In this document: positions 1 through 9,000 of the stretch, piece by piece
How the letters are laid out: each line of letters opens with the position of its first letter
How positions within the stretch are numbered: the stretch's first letter is position 1
Origin: Candidatus Peregrinibacteria bacterium CG1_02_54_53
Lineage (GTDB): Bacteria; Patescibacteriota; Gracilibacteria; Peribacterales; Peribacteraceae
NCBI GenBank assembly: GCA_001872575.1
Contig: MNWP01000002.1
Coordinates: 1 to 32,149 of the forward strand
Reading direction: 5' to 3'
DNA: 32,149 nt
Translations under genes and position numbers: made by a program
The notes under the pieces: model-generated
The model's input: the letters and a program-made list of their open reading frames with translations, nothing else
Databases searched by the model: none
What the model was told of the DNA's origin: nothing

Positions 1-154
1 GCCATGAGTGAATTCTCTCCAGATTTCTTTCTTCTTCGACGGCGATTTCTGACGGAATTGTTTACCGCACTCCGTACATTTCCATAACTGCTTTCCATAT
101 CGAGATCCATTCTTCTTCACTGATCGTGAACTGCAATGAGAACATATTTTTCAT
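1..154 (-). pseudogene. Transposase N-terminus, frameshifted after the start codon
   Basis: Read leftwards, one frame encodes a two-CxxC zinc-ribbon start (ICSHCSSRSVKKNGSR, then WKCTECGKQFRQ) followed by IWREFTHG, which is the usual beginning of IS transposases of the zinc-ribbon plus DDE type. The frame has no usual start: the only well-placed ATG (bases 152-154) is followed by five A residues, where four would put it in frame to read MKICSHC. The seen sequence therefore contains a one-base shift in a homopolymer. It may be an inactivating mutation, a sequencing error or, less likely, slippage-regulated expression. The rest of the gene lies outside the window. Confidence 0.6.
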
Positions 155-280
155 GATGCATTGGGAAAAATCTGAGCATACTTTGGCTTCCAGAAAAGGA
201 AAGATGCTCATTTCAGCCTGCAAAATTGTCCACTAGCCCTAAAATTAAATGCCAGCCTCCGAGTGACTTAACTATGTAAA
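1..280 (-). mobile_element. Right-hand end of an insertion sequence (partial)
   Basis: The segment holds the 5' end of a transposase gene reading left off the window, followed by about 125 bases without a gene, and it stops where an RNase Y coding frame resumes near base 281. The exact terminal inverted repeat cannot be set because the other end lies outside the window. The boundary is inferred from the loss and resumption of RNase Y homology, not from a seen target-site duplication. Confidence 0.6.
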
Positions 281-394
281 GAACCTGAGTTCACCAAAGA
301 CATCGCAGAGAAGATCGAAAAGGATCTCACCTACCCCGGCGTGATCAAGGTGAATGTGATCAGAGAGCGAAGAATTGAAGAAACAGCCAAATAA
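281..394 (+). pseudogene. rny: 3' remnant of RNase Y gene (rny)
   Basis: The frame encodes KEPEFTKDIAEKIEKD, then LTYPGVIKVNVIRERR, then IEETAK and a stop. This is the characteristic C-terminus of RNase Y, the membrane-anchored endoribonuclease that starts mRNA decay; family members end with a very similar IAKKIE..LTYPG.IKVTVIRE block. An in-frame stop (269-271) lies just upstream, and the preceding DNA belongs to an insertion sequence, so the C-terminal 35 or so codons are cut off from the rest. The main body of rny presumably lies left of the element, outside the window. Whether the resulting truncated enzyme still works cannot be told from here. Confidence 0.75.
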
Positions 395-405
395 AGGATC
401 CTCAA

Positions 406-437
406 AACCGGGGAGTTTTGCGCTCCTCGGTTTTTTT
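406..437 (+). terminator. Rho-independent terminator of rny
   Basis: A 10-bp stem (AACCGGGGAG with CTCCTCGGTT, one G-U pair) encloses a seven-base loop and runs into seven T residues. It sits 12 bases after the rny stop codon. Confidence 0.85.
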
Positions 438-567
438 CGCTGCCTGAAGCCAAAGTGTTGATTCCATTCATCGAGGGGAACACCTGTTCATCACATCGAA
501 CAAAATGTGAGTAACGGTTTTTCTATTTCAATCGTCAAGCCATCACAGATGCGCTCAGATGCAACAA

Positions 568-576
568 TGGTACGAT
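568..576 (+). promoter_or_regulatory. Possible extended -10 promoter for the Cys-rich operon
   Basis: TGGTACGAT is an extended -10 element and closely resembles the TGGTACAAT before the gene at 15503. No good -35 is visible. It would give a leader of about 20 bases that is almost all pyrimidine just before the ATG at 604. Confidence 0.35.
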
Positions 577-603
577 TTCCTAAATTCTTTTCCGCTCTCT
601 CTC

Positions 604-3600
604 ATGGTCTCAAAGCGCACCGTCATCCTTGGAGTATTTTCTTTGAGCGTCGCCGCCGCATTTGCCGGAACGCTCTGGAACCTTCAGGGAACGAATATCC
701 GGGGGCAAATCGCCTCAGGAACGTCAATGGTCGTCGACGACGGCGATGCGGGATTTACTTCGACCGGCCAGGGCTGGCAGCGTTTTCAGCACTCTCTGGG
801 ATATCAGGGAGACATTCTTGCGCCATCGAGTATCGCGGACAAATCACTGTCTGCAACATGGACATTCTCAAATGTAACGGCCGGACAATACAAATTCTTC
901 GTCACCTTTAAGGCCTACAGCCTGCTGACGAACAAAGCGCCGTTCACGATGAAAGACGGTGCAACGACACTGGGATCGTCAACCGTCAATCAGAAGACCG
1001 ATCCATCCGGTAACGCATATGACGGGAAAAACTGGGTTCTGCTCGGAACGTACACGGTGAAAGGTCCGACGGTCTCGATCACACTTTCTCGTCCGGAGGA
1101 TCTGACGATCAACGGCGTCATCGCAGATAGCGCACGTATTGAACGCGTTGCCATGCAGCCTATGGCTTCGGGGCTTTCCCCCACCCTCGAAACTACGGGA
1201 ACGAACAACGTTTGTCGTGCCGGATTCACCCGTGTCGAGGGCGGCAGCTATCCGTTCATCACGTGTTCGAATTTCTGCGGAGGATCGTGCAATGCGGAGG
1301 ATTACTATCTGCTGAGCGGGTCGACTGCCTGCTGTAAATGCGGCATCAGTCCGTGGTGTGCTTCGTCATCTGCTGCTGCAAATCATGAGGCGGCACCGAA
1401 TCCGGATGACGGTATGATGGCGGATATTCCGCCTGTGGAAGAGCCGGTCATGCCGGCCGAGATCTACGAGCCCGAGATGCCCGCGGATATTCCAATCGTG
1501 GAGGAGCCGGTCATGCCGGCTGAGATCTACGAACCGACTGTCGAACCGGCAGAGCCAGAAATCGGATACATGCCGGCCGAGATCTACGATCCTTCACTTG
1601 TGGGATCAGGCGTGGAATACGACAATCAAATCTGCACTCCCGCTTCTTCTTCCAACGTTTGTGCGGCAGGCGGAGGAAATTGGGATTTTTCTCGTCGGTG
1701 CTGCATCTGCAACGCTTGGAATATGATTTTCAATTCAACAACAAACAGTTGCGACTGCCCCCGAAATGCTTCGCTGGTCACGGATCCGATGACGGGACAG
1801 CAAGGTTGCTGCCCCAATGGCACCTCTTTGGATTGTACCTATCCCAGCTATTGCACTTGCGAACCCATCCAGTGTCCGCCCGGATTCTACGTCGGACCGA
1901 ACAACACATGCATGCCCCTTTCGGTGTGCGGTGACGGATATCTGGAACGCGAAGGATCTCCCCGCGAGATCTGTGAGACCGGCACGAACGAAGGATGTGC
2001 TCCCGGTCGTACGTGTATCGGTTGTACCAGCTGTGGACTGTGCGGCAACACCATCGTCGAGCGCGGCGAAACCTGCGAAGCCGACTACTCCTGTGCAAGC
2101 GGAAGCGCCTGTCAGGATTGTCTGTGCACCGCATCATCCACGCATCTCACGGCAAACATGATTTCCACACTCGATAGCACCAGCCCCGGCTACTCCGATT
2201 ATACCTCTCCGCAAGATACGCAGGTTGATTCGTGGACTCTCGCCATTGAGCCGCAGAATACGTACGACGTGTACGTCAAACTGAGTCGAATCTACTCCGA
2301 TCCTTGTCCCATCATCAGCTATTGGCGCGTGTACGACGGCAGCCGACAGGTGCGTCCTCTCAATATCGAATACGGCAACTATCTCTGTTCAACGTGGCCG
2401 GGAAACAATGTGCAAGGACAACAGGAAGCATGGGTGAACCTCGGAAAGGTCGTGGCATCTTCTTCTTCGTTGCGCATCGAACATGTTCCGCCTCCGACAC
2501 CGGTGGGGCAACAGCCGACGATCCCTGTCTTCAGGCCGAGTGCCGTGCGCGTTGTGAAACAATTTAACATTGCGGATCCCGCCCCCATCGGCGTCACTCT
2601 GATCGACAACGGCGATCTGGGCTTTCGGGCAATGGGAGGAACATGGAAAGAGCGCTCACGTTCCATGCCCGATCCCTCGGTCATCGGTCCGATGACAAAT
2701 CCCCTCTTCGATGATGACATCGTCCTCGAATACACCACTTCCACCTCATCGGGTCCGATCTCCAGTTGGAGCTTTACTGTCTCTCCGGGTCGCTATCGTG
2801 TTTTGGTGTCATACGGCAAGCTCTCTGCAACGAACTTCATCAACAAGAACGCCATATACTCCATTCGTGCCGGAACCGCTGCACAGGCCGCTTCTGAAGT
2901 GGGGCGCGTAACGGTGGATCACTCGTATTCGCCCAATGGTCCGATGTACCGATTCGTAACATGGAAAGATCTGGGCACCTACACCGTCACCGGCAATCGT
3001 CTCTCCGTCGTACTCACCAATCCCTACGGCTTGAGTTCCGATGCCATTCGCATCGAACAAATCGGCGGCCCCGGTTCCTCGGCACAATCGTCTTATTGGA
3101 GTGCAACATCGTCACAGGGCATGAACTGCTCTACGTTGCCCTGGCTGCAGTGCACTGCCGACTTCCAGTGCCTGGTCGATTGTTCCAACGGAGAATGTAC
3201 CGGAATTGATGTAATCGATTGTCCTATCGGCACTGTTCCTGAGTACACGGGAACCTGCGGCAATGATCTGTGTCGCAGCAAATGTGCTCGGTGCATTCCG
3301 GTCACCACTTCTTCACGCTCGTCTTCATCGGCCGCTTCTCAGGCACTGACGTGCAACACTCCACCATGGCAGGCGTGTGACAACGGATTCACCTGTCTTT
3401 CACAGTGCCCCAACGGGCAGTGCTTGTCGCAGAGTGACATCGACTGCCAGCCGGGGTACATAGCGCAGTACTTCGGTACCTGTGGCAATTTCCTCTGCGA
3501 GGGAAAGTGTGCACGGTGCCTTCCAGGCACAACTTCTTCGCGTTCTTCTGCGGCCTCTTCGGCGATCGCCTGCGCCAGAGAAGGAGAAGTGATTACCGAA

Positions 3601-6012
3601 CTGAATTTGCGACTCTGTTGCGATGGCCTCAGTGCCCTGCCGAACATTCAACCCGATGCCAACAATCAATGCAGCGGTGCTTCGTTGAGCAGAATCTGCG
3701 GGCGGTGCGGCGACAATCAGTGCGGAACGGGGGAGAACTTCTGTAACTGTCCCGATGACTGTCCGCGGCCGATCTGTGGCGACAACCGACTCGACACCGG
3801 CGAGCAATGTGACGGGTTGCAGTATCCCTGCCCGCTCGGCCAGGTATGCACGAATGGATGCCAGTGCGCCACGCAACCTCCCAGCGCGATTCAGTGGGAA
3901 ACCGTGGGTGATTCATATCTCATCAGCACGCTCAGTGATTACGCACTCTTCGGTCACGGTTCCTACCTCTACCTCGTGGGAGGCATGGGGTTCTGGGGAA
4001 CGACACGTGATGAACTGCGCTCAACCGACGGACTGAGTTGGAGCAGAGTAGCCTCGCTGCCACAGTCGCTCTCGAATACCGCCTATTGGCAAGATAATGC
4101 AGCTGCCCTTCTTGTGGGCGGCTTGACGAGCACATCGAGTGCGGTGGACTGGGCCCTCGAAACGACGAATCTGCAGACGGCAGGCTTTCAATCGAGCCCG
4201 AAATATACGCTTCCGAGCCCGCGCTCCGACGGCGCACTCCTTCGCATGGGGAGCCGGACGTACTACTTGGGCGGCTACGGCAAAGGCAATACGCTGGGCG
4301 GATTCCTCTTGAGTTCGCTCTTAGGGTCGCTCGTGAGTCAGACAATCTCTTCGACTCCATCGAAAGAAATCTACGTGCACGACGGAACCCGATGGACGCG
4401 CGTGCAGCCCGACCTTCCGTTCTCCGTTACGGAAAATGACGCTTTCACCATCGGCAATCGGCTCTTTATCATTGATCGTTCGACTCCCCGCAAAGTGTAC
4501 TCGTCGTCCACCGGAACATCCTGGTCACAAGTCGCGACACTTCCGTCAACGACGGCGAAATCCGAATTCCTGAAACCCATCATGCACAAGGGTGCCATCT
4601 GGCTTATCGGCACATCCGGCACCTTCGCGGGATCGGCTGTCGCCACGACGGATGGATTGCAGTGGGTGACTGTCGCCGGAGCCTTCCCGGCGAATCTCGA
4701 AGATTTCAACCCGGATGCAGTTGTTTCGTTCCAGGATGAAATTTGGCTGCTTGGTTCCGTAGCCGACTACTATGCAGGAGGCAATGCCCGCAACGGCAAA
4801 GTGCTCCGTACCGGCGCTGCCGGCGGTCCGTTCTGCGGCGACGGTCACGTGCTTCCCTCCGAGCAGTGCGACGATGGCAATACCATCCCCAGTGACGGAT
4901 GTTCCAACTGTCAGATCGACAGTGGCTGGACGTGCACGGGTTCTCCGAGTCGCTGCACGAGAGTCTCGAGCTCCTCTTCTGCGTACTCCTCTTATAGTTC
5001 GGCCCAATCGTGTGCGCAAACCGGACAGTCGGTGTTCAGTTCGCCGCAGTTCGGTCCCACGACATGCTGCAGCAAGAATGATGGCATCAAGCCAAGTGCA
5101 GTGCTTGTAGGAGACCAGTGCGTTGAACCGAACACTGTTGCCGGCACCTGTGTGGCCAACTGGTGGCAGACATGCGGCGACGGTACGTGTAGCAGTGCAG
5201 AAGACAAGTGTACGTGCGAAGAAGATTGCTTTGTCACCTGCACACCCGCCGGAAAGACCCATGCCGTTGTTCCGAATGAACAGTGTTGCTCGGGTCTCGT
5301 CGGTGTGAATCCCGGCGCTGTTCCGCAGGCAGATGGCCAATGTCCGACGATTCTCCCTGTCGGCGCGGAACTCTGTACGAACTGCGGCAACGGGACGTGC
5401 GAACAGTGGGAAAATTACTGTAACTGTGCAAAAGATTGCCTGGCTCCCTGTGCCCAGAACGGCGAGAGAGTCTTCGGTTCGTCACAGTTCGGTCCCACCA
5501 CATGCTGCAGCAAGAATGCTGGCATAAAGCCTAACAGTTATCTCGCTGGAGGCATGTGCGTCTCGACGAATGACGGCTCGAAGGGGACGTGTATCGACTA
5601 CTGGTGGCAGACGTGCGGAAACGGTTTATGCGGCAACGGAGAAGATCAGTGCAGCTGTCCTGTGGATTGTGCGGGCGGCGGCCCCACCTGCGGCAACGGC
5701 GGAATTGAGGGATCGGAAAGGTGTGATGACGGAAACAAGAGCAGCGGAGATGGCTGCTCGTACCCCGCCTGTCTGATTGAAGACGGGTGGACCTGCTCCG
5801 GCATGCCGAGCAAATGTTCGCATGTATGCCCTGTCTATTCGGCACCGTACTGCCCCAATGGCGTCTTGGTTCCGCAATTGGGACCGGATAAGTACGGCTG
5901 CCAGCTTCCTCCTGTCTGCTGCAATGGAGCACAGAATCCTTCGGCCCAGTGCTCCCTTACTCTCAAATGCAGCCAGGGTTCCTGCGTCATCTCTTCGTGT
6001 TCTTGCAAGTAA
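604..6012 (+). CDS. Giant secreted Cys-rich multidomain surface protein (about 1802 aa)
   Basis: I chose the ATG at 604 because it begins a clean signal peptide (MVSKRTVILGVFSLSVAAAFAG); an upstream in-frame ATG at 559 adds only hydrophilic residues. In order: a golvesin C-terminal-like beta-sandwich (about 42-182, starting VVDDGDAGF, ending IADSARIER), a Cys-rich block, a Pro/Glu repeat (277-330), more Cys-rich modules, a second beta-sandwich (516-647), a second golvesin-like domain (663-821), two similar Cys modules separated by poly-Ser linkers, a kelch-like beta-propeller (1097-1409), then DUF4215-type repeats (CGDG...EQCDDGN...GDGC pattern) and two copies of a Cys module containing FGPTTCCSKN. 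All this suggests an extracellular, disulfide-stabilised adhesin or carbohydrate-binding protein. The function is inferred from domain types only. The next gene follows after 21 bases and shares modules. Confidence 0.85.
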   Translation: MVSKRTVILGVFSLSVAAAFAGTLWNLQGTNIRGQIASGTSMVVDDGDAGFTSTGQGWQRFQHSLGYQGDILAPSSIADKSLSATWTFSNVTAGQYKFFVTFKAYSLLTNKAPFTMKDGATTLGSSTVNQKTDPSGNAYDGKNWVLLGTYTVKGPTVSITLSRPEDLTINGVIADSARIERVAMQPMASGLSPTLETTGTNNVCRAGFTRVEGGSYPFITCSNFCGGSCNAEDYYLLSGSTACCKCGISPWCASSSAAANHEAAPNPDDGMMADIPPVEEPVMPAEIYEPEMPADIPIVEEPVMPAEIYEPTVEPAEPEIGYMPAEIYDPSLVGSGVEYDNQICTPASSSNVCAAGGGNWDFSRRCCICNAWNMIFNSTTNSCDCPRNASLVTDPMTGQQGCCPNGTSLDCTYPSYCTCEPIQCPPGFYVGPNNTCMPLSVCGDGYLEREGSPREICETGTNEGCAPGRTCIGCTSCGLCGNTIVERGETCEADYSCASGSACQDCLCTASSTHLTANMISTLDSTSPGYSDYTSPQDTQVDSWTLAIEPQNTYDVYVKLSRIYSDPCPIISYWRVYDGSRQVRPLNIEYGNYLCSTWPGNNVQGQQEAWVNLGKVVASSSSLRIEHVPPPTPVGQQPTIPVFRPSAVRVVKQFNIADPAPIGVTLIDNGDLGFRAMGGTWKERSRSMPDPSVIGPMTNPLFDDDIVLEYTTSTSSGPISSWSFTVSPGRYRVLVSYGKLSATNFINKNAIYSIRAGTAAQAASEVGRVTVDHSYSPNGPMYRFVTWKDLGTYTVTGNRLSVVLTNPYGLSSDAIRIEQIGGPGSSAQSSYWSATSSQGMNCSTLPWLQCTADFQCLVDCSNGECTGIDVIDCPIGTVPEYTGTCGNDLCRSKCARCIPVTTSSRSSSSAASQALTCNTPPWQACDNGFTCLSQCPNGQCLSQSDIDCQPGYIAQYFGTCGNFLCEGKCARCLPGTTSSRSSAASSAIACAREGEVITELNLRLCCDGLSALPNIQPDANNQCSGASLSRICGRCGDNQCGTGENFCNCPDDCPRPICGDNRLDTGEQCDGLQYPCPLGQVCTNGCQCATQPPSAIQWETVGDSYLISTLSDYALFGHGSYLYLVGGMGFWGTTRDELRSTDGLSWSRVASLPQSLSNTAYWQDNAAALLVGGLTSTSSAVDWALETTNLQTAGFQSSPKYTLPSPRSDGALLRMGSRTYYLGGYGKGNTLGGFLLSSLLGSLVSQTISSTPSKEIYVHDGTRWTRVQPDLPFSVTENDAFTIGNRLFIIDRSTPRKVYSSSTGTSWSQVATLPSTTAKSEFLKPIMHKGAIWLIGTSGTFAGSAVATTDGLQWVTVAGAFPANLEDFNPDAVVSFQDEIWLLGSVADYYAGGNARNGKVLRTGAAGGPFCGDGHVLPSEQCDDGNTIPSDGCSNCQIDSGWTCTGSPSRCTRVSSSSSAYSSYSSAQSCAQTGQSVFSSPQFGPTTCCSKNDGIKPSAVLVGDQCVEPNTVAGTCVANWWQTCGDGTCSSAEDKCTCEEDCFVTCTPAGKTHAVVPNEQCCSGLVGVNPGAVPQADGQCPTILPVGAELCTNCGNGTCEQWENYCNCAKDCLAPCAQNGERVFGSSQFGPTTCCSKNAGIKPNSYLAGGMCVSTNDGSKGTCIDYWWQTCGNGLCGNGEDQCSCPVDCAGGGPTCGNGGIEGSERCDDGNKSSGDGCSYPACLIEDGWTCSGMPSKCSHVCPVYSAPYCPNGVLVPQLGPDKYGCQLPPVCCNGAQNPSAQCSLTLKCSQGSCVISSCSCK
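1432..1593 (+). repeat. Pro/Glu tandem repeat in coding sequence
   Basis: Three to four imperfect units built on EEPVMPAEIYEP recur; the DNA behind them is repeated too (the string ATGCCGGC[CT]GAGATCTACGA occurs three times). It probably forms an extended, acidic spacer between a golvesin-like domain and the Cys-rich modules. Confidence 0.7.
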
Positions 6013-6033
6013 TTCTCTCCCCTTAAGCTTCTG

Positions 6034-9000
6034 ATGTCCTCCCTTCACCTGCGCTGGTCATCCCTGCTCCTCCCCCTTGGCCTCTTTGCAATTATCGCGG
6101 CGGTCATCGTCACCTTCAGATCGCCCACTCCCTGGACAGCGCAGACCACGTCGGCCGCCACCTGCGGCAACGGCAAGGCTGATGCGGGAGAAAACTGCAT
6201 GGAACCGTTTCTCGGTACCTGCTCCGGATCTCAAGAGTGCATTCAGTGCCGATGTCAGACGCCGAATATGAGCTTCCGTTGCGGCAACTTGTATGGCCAA
6301 ACGGGCGGGTGCCGGAATGCGGGACAGGCATGCATTATTACCTGCAATAACAACCGCCCTATCATGGGCATATGTGACGCCAACAAAAACTGCTACGGCT
6401 ATTGCAATAACGGCAGATTAGACCCGGGGGAAGAGTGCGATACCGGAGATAACCTTAATAGTGCAGCGTGCAATGAGTGGTGCAAAATCCGCTCAGGCTG
6501 GACATGTACGGGATCTCCCTCCCACTGCACCCTGACTCCGACTGCAGCTTCGTCGTCTGCCGCTGCCGCATCGGCGGCCATGGCCAATCGAGAGGATATT
6601 GTGCTCGATAACACGGACCGCGGTTTCATGTCGTACACCGGCACATGGTCGGTAAGTTCGGTCGGCTATGGAGGTTCACAGCATGTTCATGCTGCCGGCT
6701 CGCAGGACCCAAATCGCCCTCTCGAATGGGGCGGATGGGGTGTCACCAGAGTGCCGGAAGGCAGGTACGGTATCTACGCTACATGGGAACCGGGTTCCAT
6801 ATACTCCAAGAAAGTCACCCTTGAGATCGACCGTTCGAGAGGGCTCGTCTCCGCACCATCAGAAAACAACCGATGGACACGGGCCACCATCAACCAGCAG
6901 AGTGCCCCTTCCGCCAGTTGGACATGCAATGGTAGAAAATGGCAATACTTCGGAAATCTGACCATCTCCGGAGACTACAACTACGTCGGTGTCTTCATGT
7001 ACGCAGAGAACGGCGCTCCCAGAAACTCCCGGTTCGCCATGGATGCCTTCATCCTCGCACCATCCGATCGCAATCCCGTGTGCTACGAGGAGCCCGTGTG
7101 CGGCAATAACACGCTGGAAGGATCGGAAGAGTGCGACGGTACGGCGGGTTCGTGCCCATCAGGTAAAGCCTGTAATGACTCATGCTTCTGCCAATCAACA
7201 GGGCCGGTTTGTGGCAACGGCTCGCTTGAGAACAGCAACACTCAGACCCCTGAGACCTGTGACGACGGCAACGTCAATCCAAACGACGGCTGTTCCGCGC
7301 AATGTGCGATTGAATCCGGATGGACCTGTAGGTCGGTTTGCACCTCGGTGTGCCGAAGTATCTGCACAAGAATCGTACAATCTTCTTCGAGTAGCGTCTC
7401 TGGCGGCATCGGACAGGAAGAAGTGACCTTCGCCCGCCAGTACACGAACGTCTACGGCAATCGTGCCTCACTTTCGTGGAGCCCCGATCAGCGCTACGTC
7501 GCCTATACGCGCAGACCAAGTACCCAGGCTAATGAAGCGCTGTACCTGCTCGATACACAAATGCTTACTCGCCGGGAAATTCCGGCAACGATCCAGAATT
7601 ATCGCAGTTTTTGGCAACCCCATGTCCTCTTGGATGGTCGCGCGGTTGGCGTACGCGAGTTCATGTCCTATGGCGATACAGACAACATGACATCTTCTAT
7701 GTGGATCTATGACACGACTACAAAGCAACGAATACTCATCGCTTCCGTTCTCGCTCCGGGGAGCACCGGCAAACAGGAGGCTTTCACTCGCGATGCTCAG
7801 CACGCCGCTTTCCTCTCGCAATGGACCCTGGGCGCGTCGGGGTGGACACCGGGTTACGGAGGATCGCACGTGTACTTCTGGCGACGATCGACGGGACGCT
7901 TCGAGGAGGTCACCGGCCTCGACGATTCTGCCGTGGTCGATGACGTGCGCTTTGTGGAATTACCCGGCGCTTCCGGTCGCTTCATCTTCTTCTACCTTTC
8001 TCCCTCTGCCGGGGTCAGTACCGGTCAGTACAAACTCTACGACACACTCACCGGCGAGCTGTACACGGTCTACAGTTTTGAAGGAGCAACGCAGATGGCG
8101 GAAGACATCCTTGGGCAACCGACACAATCCTCGTCCAGCTCCCGACAGTCCTCGGTGAGTTCCTCTGCAACTTGTGCAGAGTCCGGTCAGATCGTGTACG
8201 CCTCTCCTGCTCTCGGCCCCACAGCCTGCTGCAGCAGTAATGACGGTATCAAGCCGTTGAGCTGGTTACTGGGAGGAAGGTGTCAATCGCCCATCAGCAG
8301 CGTCGCCGGCTCATGTGTGAGTGGCTGGTCACAGATGTGCGGAAACGGCCAATGCGATAGCAAAGAGGACCAGTGCACCTGTCCTTCGGATTGTCACGGC
8401 AGCGCTCCCGCCTGTGGCGACGGACAAGTACTTTCACCCGAACAGTGCGACGACGGCAACATTCTCAATGGGGACGGCTGCTCCAATTGTCGTATCGATA
8501 CAGGGTGGTCGTGCACGGGCTCACCAAGCCGTTGTACGGGAATGATGAGCTCATCCAGTTCTGTTCGCCCCGCCTGTGGCAATGGCAAAATTGAAGGATC
8601 GGAACAGTGCGAAGTGGGCATCGTGTGCCCGCCCATCAACTGTCTCGTTGCACCCTGTCCACAGCAACGCTGTGATTACGCAACGTGTTCCTGCGAAATG
8701 ATCTGTCCGGATATTTCCGTTCCCACATGTGCAGGCGGAGTGCTCTTTCCGCAGATCGGCACGGATGAGAACGGATGTCAGCGTCCTCCCGTCTGCTGCG
8801 AAGGTGCTGCCAGCGGAGGTCAGTGCACCACCAATATGAGCTGCACGAACGGCAAGTGCGTAGTGGATTCATGTTCGTGCAACATGGAGTGTGCCGCACC
8901 AACGCCTCCCCTCTGCCCCGGCGGAGTGCTCTTTCCGCAGATCGGCACGGATGAGAACGGATGTCAGCGTCCTCCCGTCTGCTGCGCAGGCGCCGCAAGC

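Noticed and set aside
559-603. Upstream ATG at 559 for the first Cys-rich protein
   Set aside because: It adds 15 residues before a well-formed signal peptide and would overlap the likely promoter; the ATG at 604 fits better.
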